Assembly (NCBI GenBank): GCA_024330185.1
Contig: JANDLV010000017.1
Span: 1-64,000, forward strand
Source of the DNA: Candidatus Siliceabacter maunaloa
GTDB taxonomy: Bacteria; Actinomycetota; Thermoleophilia; Solirubrobacterales; Solirubrobacteraceae
Reading direction: 5' to 3'
DNA: 64,000 bases
Positions 58,750 to 64,000 of the stretch are shown here, piece by piece. A model generated the notes under the pieces. That model was not told where the DNA came from and made no database searches. It was given only the letters and a program-made list of their open reading frames with translations. Position 1 is the stretch's first letter. Every line of letters begins with the position of its first letter. Both the position numbers and the translations under genes were made by a program.

Positions 58750-58755
58750 TAAACT
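58750..58755 (+). promoter_or_regulatory. leaderless minus-10 box TAAACT
   Basis: TAAACT ends 7 bases before the ATG of the 39-residue gene at 58763. Confidence 0.5.
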
Positions 58756-58762
58756 CGCCCGG

Positions 58763-58882
58763 ATGGACCCCTTCATGGTGGTCATCGGCGGGATGGTCAC
58801 CACGCTCATGGTCGCTCTGCTGCTCATCGGGCGCTTCCATCCGCCCGGAGGCCCGCATCAGGCTGGCCACGTGGCGGCCTGA
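58763..58882 (+). CDS. 39-residue single-span membrane protein
   Basis: MDPFMVVIGGMVTTLMVALLLIGRF, then a short PPGGPHQAGHVAA tail: one helix with Met-rich face. The TAAACT box and clean hydrophobic pattern argue for a real gene. It stops 11 bases before the Rossmann-type gene. Function unknown. Confidence 0.55.
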   Translation: MDPFMVVIGGMVTTLMVALLLIGRFHPPGGPHQAGHVAA

Positions 58883-58893
58883 GGCACCCCCGG

Positions 58894-59388
58894 GTGGCGC
58901 GCGTCCTGCTCGTGGGCGCCGGCTGCGCCGGCCTGGGCCTCATCCGCGAGCTGGGGGCCGAGGGCCATGCGGTGCGGGCGGTCACCCGGCGGCCGGAGCG
59001 CCGCCCGGAGCTCGAGGAGGCGGGGGCGGAGTGCTGGTCGGGCGACCCCGACCGCATCGGCACCCTGCGCTACGCGCTGGACAACGTCACGGTCCTGTGC
59101 TGGTTCCTGGGCGCGGCGACCGGCGACCCGGTGGCGGTGCGCGCGCTGCACGGATCGCGCCTGGAGATGATGTTGCTGCGCACCGTGGACACGACCGTGC
59201 GCGGCGTGGCCTACGAGGCGGCTGGACCGGTCGGCGCTGACGCCCTGCGCTCCGGGTCCGACGAGGTGCGCCGGGCGCACGGCACCCACGGCATCCCCTA
59301 CCGCCTTATGGAGACCGACCGGACCGACCAGACCGCCTGGGTCGCCGCCGCAGCAGCGGCCGTGAGGGGCCTCCTGGGGCCGCGCTGA
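58894..59388 (+). CDS. NAD(P)-binding Rossmann-fold protein
   Basis: 164 residues, GTG start. ARVLLVGAGCAGLGLIRELGAEGHAVRAVTRRPERR is a dinucleotide site with GxGxxGxxL and a basic tail typical of NADP binding. The rest resembles short epimerase-like/NmrA proteins (CWSGDPDRIGTLRYALDNVTVLCWFLGAATGD) without the YxxxK catalytic pair. It may be a regulator or sensor rather than an enzyme. Confidence 0.7.
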   Translation: MARVLLVGAGCAGLGLIRELGAEGHAVRAVTRRPERRPELEEAGAECWSGDPDRIGTLRYALDNVTVLCWFLGAATGDPVAVRALHGSRLEMMLLRTVDTTVRGVAYEAAGPVGADALRSGSDEVRRAHGTHGIPYRLMETDRTDQTAWVAAAAAAVRGLLGPR

Positions 59389-59393
59389 GCCGC

Positions 59394-59440
59394 TATCCTG
59401 CCAATCTGTACAAACCGGATATGTTTTACCCTTAAGGAGG
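59394..59440 (+). promoter_or_regulatory. promoter and leader of the rhodanese gene
   Basis: TATCCT (59394-59399) and further TATGTT and TACCCT boxes lie in an unusually AT-rich stretch, with a consensus AAGGAGG (59434-59440) 8 bases before the GTG at 59449. The 10-mer GTACAAACCG at 59408 is shared with the hicBA promoter region. Unlike most genes here, this one is leadered. Confidence 0.55.
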
Positions 59441-59448
59441 CTGAGAGC

Positions 59449-60291
59449 GTGGCCGACTACGCGAAGGACGTCCTCGTCGACACCGACTGGGTCGCCGACC
59501 ACATGGACGACGACACGATCCGCATCGTCGAGGTCGACGAGAACCCGGCGCTCTACGCCGAGGCCCACATCCCCGGCGCGATCGGCTTCGACTGGAAGAA
59601 GGACCTGCAGGACCAGGTCAAGCGCGACTTCCTGCGCGCCGATGCCTTCGGCGAGCTGTTCGGGTCGCACGGCATCTCCAACGACCACACGATCGTCCTC
59701 TACGGCGATCGCAACAACTGGTTCGCGGCCTACACCTACTGGTACCTGAAGTTCTACGGCCACCACGACGTCAAGCTGATGAACGGCCCGCGCGAGAAGT
59801 GGATCTCCGAGGGCAAGCCGACCGAGAGCGACGTACCGTCCTATTCCGCGGCCACCTTCAGTGCCCAGCCCGGCGACGACGCGATCCGCGCCAAGCGCGA
59901 CGAGGTCAGCGAGGCGCTGGGTTCCTCCAAGCGCCTCGTCGACGTGCGTTCGCCACAGGAGTTCTCCGGCGAGCTGATCGCCATGGCCGGGTACGAGCAG
60001 GAGGGCGCCCAGCGCGGCGGCCACATCCCCGGCGCGGCCTCGATCCCGTGGGCCCGGGCGGTCCGGGAGGACGGCACGTTCAAGTCGGCCGACGAGCTCG
60101 AGCAGCTCTACGGCGGCAAGGACGTCCTCTCCGGCGACCCGATCATCGCCTACTGCCGCATCGGCGAGCGCTCCGCGCACACGTGGTTCGTGCTCCACGA
60201 GCTGCTGGGCCGCGACGACGTCAAGAACTACGACGGCTCCTGGACCGAGTGGGGCAACCTCGTGGACGTGCCGATCGAGAAGGGGGCGTAG
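59449..60291 (+). CDS. thiosulfate sulfurtransferase (tandem rhodanese)
   Basis: 280 residues, two rhodanese domains. The N-terminal domain (VDTDWVADHMDDDTIRIVEVDENPALYAEAHIPGAIGFDW) is inactive, without Cys; the C-terminal one has VDVRSPQEFSGE, GGHIPGAASIPWARAV, and the active loop IAYCRIGERSAHTW, where CRIGER binds the persulfide. Consensus GTG start with strong ribosome-binding site. A hairpin terminator follows. Confidence 0.93.
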   Translation: MADYAKDVLVDTDWVADHMDDDTIRIVEVDENPALYAEAHIPGAIGFDWKKDLQDQVKRDFLRADAFGELFGSHGISNDHTIVLYGDRNNWFAAYTYWYLKFYGHHDVKLMNGPREKWISEGKPTESDVPSYSAATFSAQPGDDAIRAKRDEVSEALGSSKRLVDVRSPQEFSGELIAMAGYEQEGAQRGGHIPGAASIPWARAVREDGTFKSADELEQLYGGKDVLSGDPIIAYCRIGERSAHTWFVLHELLGRDDVKNYDGSWTEWGNLVDVPIEKGA

Positions 60292-60297
60292 GGAAAC

Positions 60298-60333
60298 GTC
60301 GCGGCCCGCCCTCCCGAGTGGGTGGGCCGCGAC
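60298..60333 (+). terminator. strong hairpin after the rhodanese gene
   Basis: GTCGCGGCCCGCC (60298-60310) pairs with GGTGGGCCGCGAC (60321-60333), 13 pairs with one G-U, loop of 10 bases. No U tract follows, as is common for actinobacterial terminators. It ends 4 bases before the pabB GTG, so it could also affect that start. Confidence 0.6.
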
Positions 60334-60337
60334 GCGC

Positions 60338-62476
60338 GTGGCCCTCGACGTCGAGGCCACGCCCGAGCAGGCGCTGCTGGCCCTGCGCGACGACCGCCGG
60401 CCCTTCGCCCTGGTCGGTGAGTGGGCGGGCGGCGGCGCGCTCGTGGGCTCCGAGCCGCTGCGCTTGGCCACCGGGGCGGACGAGGTCTTCGGCGCACTCG
60501 CGGCGTCGGGGCCCCGCGGCACGGAGGAGCGCGACGCTGGCGACGCGGTCGTCGGGGGCGGCTGGTTCGGCTGCCTGGGCTTCGGCCTGGGCCGGGCGGT
60601 CGAGCGCCTCTCCCCGCCGCCGCCACGTCCTGCGCCGCTGCCCGACGCCTCGCTGGCCTTCTACGATCACCTCCTGCGCCAGGACGGCGGCGGGCGCTGG
60701 TGGTTCGAGGCGCTGCCGACCCCCGGTCGGCGCGTGGCGCTCGAGCGCCGGCTAGCGCTCCTGGTCGAGCGGCTGCGTGCGCCCGCCCCCGAGCGCGCGT
60801 GGGCGCTGGAGGGGCTCGCTCCGCGAGCGCCGGGCTACGCCGGGCACCGCGCCGCGGTGGCCGCCTGCGTGGAGCGGATCGCCGCCGGCGAGATCTACCA
60901 GGCCAACGTGTGCCTGCGCTTCGAGGGGCGCCTGTGCGGCGCGGCAATCGACGCGTTCGCCGCGGCGCGCCCCCGCCTGCGCCCGCCGTTGGCCGCCTTC
61001 TTCGCCCTGCCCGGCGGGGCGGTGCTGAGCTTCTCCCCCGAGCTGTTCCTGCGCCGGGCGGGCGACGAGGTGCAGACGGCGCCGATCAAGGGCACGGCGC
61101 CGCGCAGCGAGGACCCGGCGGGCGCGGCCGACCAGCGGGACGGACTGCTCGCCTCGGCCAAGGATCTGGCCGAGAACGTCATGATCACCGACCTCATGCG
61201 AAACGACCTGGGGCGGGTGTGCCGCTACGGGTCGGTCGCGGCGCGTCCCCCTCACGCCGAGGCGCACCCCGGCGTGTGGCACCTGGTCTCCTCGGTGCGC
61301 GGCCGCCTGCGCGGGGACGTGGACGACGGCGGTCTCGTGCGTGCCGCCTTCCCGCCGGGGTCGGTCACCGGGGCGCCCAAGGTGCAGGCCCTCGAGGTCA
61401 TCGCCGCCCTGGAGGCGACCGGGCGCGAGACCTACACGGGCGCCATCGGCTTCGCCAGCCCCGTCGCGGGGCTCGAGCTCAACGTGGCCATCCGCACCTT
61501 CGAGGTGCAGGGCGACCGGGTGTGGCTGGGCGCCGGCGGCGGGATCGTCGCCGACTCCGACCCCGACGCGGAGGTGGCGGAGGCCTGGCGCAAGGCCGCA
61601 CCGCTGGCCCACGCCCTGGGCGTCGAGCTGGCTCGGCCGCCGCCCGCCCGCGAGACGGCGCCGGCGGCTGCCCTCGCTACGGCGCAGGCGTTGCCCGCCG
61701 CGCCGCCCGGCCGCCCTCGGGTGCCCGCGCCCCACATCCCCCGGGCCCGGGGTCCGCGGCCCGATCCCGCCCTGGGGCTGGTCGAGACGTTGGCCGTTAG
61801 CGACGGCGTGGCGCTGCGCCTGGACGCCCACCTCGCCCGGTTGGCGCACAGCGCGGCCGCCGTCCTGGGTGGCGAGCTGCCGGATGACCTGGCGGCCAGG
61901 GTGCGGCGGCGCGCGGGCGGGAGCGGCCGGCCGTGGGCGCGACTGCGTGTCGCGGTCGCGCGCGCAGAGGACGGCACCCTCGCGTGCGCTGTTCAGGCGC
62001 CGGCGGAGGCGGCACCCGGCGGCGACGTGCCCGTGACCCTCGCGCCGCTGCTGCTGCCGGGCGGCCTGGGCGAGCACAAGTGGGCCGATCGTCGCCTCGT
62101 CGACGTCAACGGGCCCGCGCCGCTGCTCGTCGACCTCGACGGCGCGGTCCTCGAGGCGGGCTGGGCCAACGTGTGGTTGCTGGAGGACGACGTGCTGGTC
62201 ACCCCGCCGGCCGACGGGCGGCTGCTGCCCGGGATCGTGCGCAGCGCCCTGCCGGCTGCGGCCGCGTCACTCGGCCTCCGGGTCCGTGAGGAGCGGCTGA
62301 CCCTCGACCGCCTGCGCGCCGCCGACGGGGTCGTGCTCACGTCCTCGGTGCGCCTGGCCACCCCGGCCACCCTCGAGGGGGCGCCACGCTCGTCGCGCGC
62401 GTCCCAGATCGCCGCACTCTTGCGCGAGGGCTTGTGCCGAGGCGGTAGGCCCGCCAGGCCCCGGTCAGCGGCCTGA
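60338..62476 (+). CDS. PabB-PabC fusion: aminodeoxychorismate synthase component I and lyase
   Basis: 712 residues. Residues about 155-435 are a chorismate-binding domain: GEIYQANVCLRFEG, APIKGTAPRSED, DLMRNDLGRVCRYGSV, FPPGSVTGAPKVQALEVI and GAGGGIVADSDPDAEVAEAW. After a Pro/Ala linker (440-475), residues 480-712 form a PLP lyase of fold type IV with the active lysine in LGEHKWADRRLVDVNG and AGWANVWLLED. It makes p-aminobenzoate for folate. The glutaminase PabA is not nearby and must come from elsewhere, such as TrpG. Confidence 0.93.
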   Translation: MALDVEATPEQALLALRDDRRPFALVGEWAGGGALVGSEPLRLATGADEVFGALAASGPRGTEERDAGDAVVGGGWFGCLGFGLGRAVERLSPPPPRPAPLPDASLAFYDHLLRQDGGGRWWFEALPTPGRRVALERRLALLVERLRAPAPERAWALEGLAPRAPGYAGHRAAVAACVERIAAGEIYQANVCLRFEGRLCGAAIDAFAAARPRLRPPLAAFFALPGGAVLSFSPELFLRRAGDEVQTAPIKGTAPRSEDPAGAADQRDGLLASAKDLAENVMITDLMRNDLGRVCRYGSVAARPPHAEAHPGVWHLVSSVRGRLRGDVDDGGLVRAAFPPGSVTGAPKVQALEVIAALEATGRETYTGAIGFASPVAGLELNVAIRTFEVQGDRVWLGAGGGIVADSDPDAEVAEAWRKAAPLAHALGVELARPPPARETAPAAALATAQALPAAPPGRPRVPAPHIPRARGPRPDPALGLVETLAVSDGVALRLDAHLARLAHSAAAVLGGELPDDLAARVRRRAGGSGRPWARLRVAVARAEDGTLACAVQAPAEAAPGGDVPVTLAPLLLPGGLGEHKWADRRLVDVNGPAPLLVDLDGAVLEAGWANVWLLEDDVLVTPPADGRLLPGIVRSALPAAAASLGLRVREERLTLDRLRAADGVVLTSSVRLATPATLEGAPRSSRASQIAALLREGLCRGGRPARPRSAA

Positions 62477-62595
62477 GCCGCGCCATCGTGTCACCGGGGT
62501 GCCCGTCATCGGTCGTCGCGCCTCCGTCGGGTCGTTGCTCCTGCGGTGGCCATCGGGCTCGCCGGGGACCGTGAAGGCTGCGATCGTCCGCGGCG

Positions 62596-63792
62596 GTGGA
62601 GCAGATCCCGACACGCTCGATGCTGCGCGTTGTCGCGGCCGGGATCATGGTTGTTGGCGTCACGTTTGGGATGGCGCGCTATGGCTACGGTCTGTTCGTT
62701 CCCGACCTGCGGGCCGAGTTCGGGCTCTCGACGGAGGTTGTCGGGCTGCTGGCCACGGGGTCGACCGCCGTCTACCTGGTCGCCACGGTCTTCGTGCCGT
62801 TTCTGACCGCGCGTGGTGGTCCGCGCCTGCCCGTGGTGCTGGGGGGGCTCGTTGCCGCCGTGGGGACGCTCACGGTCGCTCTCGCCGAGGGTCTGACAGC
62901 GCTGGCCGTCGGGGTGATCGTGGCCGGTGCCAGCCCTGCGCTTGCCCTGCCGCCGTTCTCCGATGCGGTGGCGCGCCTCGTCGTGCCCGGGCGTCGCGAC
63001 CGTGCGCTGACGCTGATCTCCTCGGGTACGAGCTACGGGGTCCTGGTGGCCGGGCCGATCGCGCTGCTGGCCGGTGGCGCCTGGCGAGCAGCATGGTTTG
63101 CCTTCGCCGCCCTGGCGCTGGTCGCCGCGGCGCTCAACGCGCGCGTGCTGGCCGCTGGCGAACGCGGTCGGGCGCCGAAGCCCTGGGTCGCTACGCTGCG
63201 CTCCCGGCGGGCCCGGTCGCTGCTGGGCGCGGGGTTTCTCGTCGGCGTCGGCATCGCCGTCTACTTCACCTTCGCCGTGGACCTCGTGGTGGGAGCGGGC
63301 TCGCTGCCCCGTTCGGCGGGGCCCGCTCTGCTCGTGGCCATCGGCGTGGCCGGCATCGCCGGGGGGCTTGCCGGCGATCTGGTCGCCCGGATCGGACTGC
63401 GCCGGGCGCTGTGGGTGACCGAGGCCGCCCTCGCGCTCGCGCTCGTCCTGTTGCCCCTCGCACCCGCTTCCGGGCCAGTGGTCGGGGTCTCGGCCCTCCT
63501 CTTCGGCGTGGGCTTCATCGCCTTGACAGGGGTCCTGGCGATCTGGAGTGCCCGTGCCTTTCCCGAGCGCCCCGACGCCGGCCTGGCCGCGATGCTCTTC
63601 CTGCTCTTCGTCGGTCAGCTCCTCGGCCCAGCAGCCGCCGGACTCATCGGCGGCAGCTACGGACTCGCGCCAGCCTTCTACCTCAGCGCCCTGCTCGTCG
63701 CCGCCATGAGCCTCCTGCGCCCGGGCCGGGAACTCGAAGCGGCCGACCAGCCCTTCAGGCCACGGAAGCCACCCGACGACGGATGGCGCTGA
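62596..63792 (+). CDS. MFS transporter, YbfB-like
   Basis: 398 residues, twelve predicted helices. FGMARYGYGLFVPDLRAEFGLS after a short head is typical of the YbfB/CynX-like branch; helices 4-5 contain VVPGRRDRALTLISSGTSYGVLVAG. Substrate unknown. GTG 62596 is the first start; ATG 62620 is an alternative. The tail is basic and Pro-rich. Confidence 0.83.
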   Translation: MEQIPTRSMLRVVAAGIMVVGVTFGMARYGYGLFVPDLRAEFGLSTEVVGLLATGSTAVYLVATVFVPFLTARGGPRLPVVLGGLVAAVGTLTVALAEGLTALAVGVIVAGASPALALPPFSDAVARLVVPGRRDRALTLISSGTSYGVLVAGPIALLAGGAWRAAWFAFAALALVAAALNARVLAAGERGRAPKPWVATLRSRRARSLLGAGFLVGVGIAVYFTFAVDLVVGAGSLPRSAGPALLVAIGVAGIAGGLAGDLVARIGLRRALWVTEAALALALVLLPLAPASGPVVGVSALLFGVGFIALTGVLAIWSARAFPERPDAGLAAMLFLLFVGQLLGPAAAGLIGGSYGLAPAFYLSALLVAAMSLLRPGRELEAADQPFRPRKPPDDGWR

Positions 63793-63894
63793 GCCTTCCG
63801 CGAGCCGCCGATCGGCTTGCGGGACAAGCCCCCGATACGGGGTAGCCTCGGGAGACCGAACCGGCGCCCGAGACCACCAGGAGGGACCCGTCCC

Positions 63895-64000
63895 ATGACT
63901 TCACCCCTGCACCAGCTAGCAGAGCACGGCCAGAGCCCGTGGCTCGACCTCCTCGCGCGGGGGCTGATCCAGGAGGGTGAGCTCGAGCGCCTGGTGCGCG
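63895..64000 (+). CDS. tal: transaldolase, N-terminal part (runs off the window)
   Basis: 35 codons visible: MTSPLHQLAEHGQSPWLDLLARGLIQEGELERLVR matches the start of bacterial transaldolases (LxxLxxxGQSxWLDxxxRxLIxxGxLxxLI). AGGAGGGA lies 9 bases before the ATG, with a TAGCCT box at 63843-63848. It should act in the pentose phosphate pathway. The rest is outside the window. Confidence 0.8.
   Translation, partial: MTSPLHQLAEHGQSPWLDLLARGLIQEGELERLVR

Overview
The window is very GC-rich (about 70 percent or more by eye), almost every codon ends in G or C, and most genes abut or overlap by 4 bases (ATGA, GTGA, TTGA). At least twenty starts lie 6 to 10 bases behind a TANNNT box with no Shine-Dalgarno sequence, which points to leaderless mRNAs. 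Together with GuaB3, LysM and S11 cell-wall enzymes, solitary NadB and a two-oxidase cytochrome cluster, this suggests a high-GC Actinobacterium, most likely class Thermoleophilia (Solirubrobacterales-like). The phylum is well supported; the class is inference. No rRNA, tRNA, CRISPR array, insertion sequence or prophage was seen.

Layout. 0-4 kb: a partial secreted protein containing a perfect 54-bp inverted repeat, a Tat-exported PhoD-like phosphatase, an MFS transporter and a zinc-motif protein. 4-9 kb: nadB, a histone-deacetylase-fold enzyme, two zinc-ribbon proteins, an SMR transporter and an orphan Flp prepilin. 8.9-18.7 kb: murI-rph, then an accessory block (divergent DUF4258-like and DUF2283-like genes, a winged-helix protein, VapBC), then rdgB, a CDF transporter, pyrF, a LysM protein, a D,D-carboxypeptidase and a PfkB kinase. 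18.8-25.6 kb: guaB3-guaA, two overlapping Uma2 genes, rplM-rpsI and glmM. 25.6-27.6 kb: a second accessory block (orphan antitoxin-like gene, HicBA, frameshifted PD-(D/E)XK nuclease). 27.7-37.7 kb: glmS-acpS-nnr, a small acidic lipoprotein, alr-cca, a J-domain protein, an M28 peptidase, a HIT protein and a protein kinase. 37.8-42.7 kb: secreted and lipid-anchored proteins, an HD-GYP protein and a GT4 glycosyltransferase. 42.8-53.3 kb: dihaem cytochrome c and two cytochrome oxidase operons, one A2-type (YSHPAV) and one A1-type (GHPEV), with haem O synthase, AraC regulator and several tiny membrane proteins. 53.3-64 kb: enoyl-CoA hydratase, a gamma-glutamyl enzyme pair, an LPG-synthase-type membrane protein, trxB, a rhodanese, a PabB-PabC fusion, a second MFS transporter and the start of transaldolase.

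How it works together. murI, alr, glmM, glmS, dacA-like and LysM genes supply or remodel peptidoglycan. rph, rdgB, cca, rplM and rpsI serve RNA and translation. guaB3, guaA and pyrF make nucleotides. The oxidase cluster is the respiratory end point and encodes a candidate electron donor. Both accessory blocks are wedged into housekeeping neighbourhoods (rph/rdgB and glmM/glmS) and carry toxin-antitoxin-type genes.

Most unusual features: a repeat family with two small hairpins that begins at the stop codons of three unrelated genes in the sense orientation; ribosomal protein S9 with an acidic extension of about 150 residues; two oxidase types in one cluster with one subunit III; two divergent gene pairs driven by back-to-back or overlapping minus-10 boxes; and a divergent DUF4258/DUF2283-like pair.
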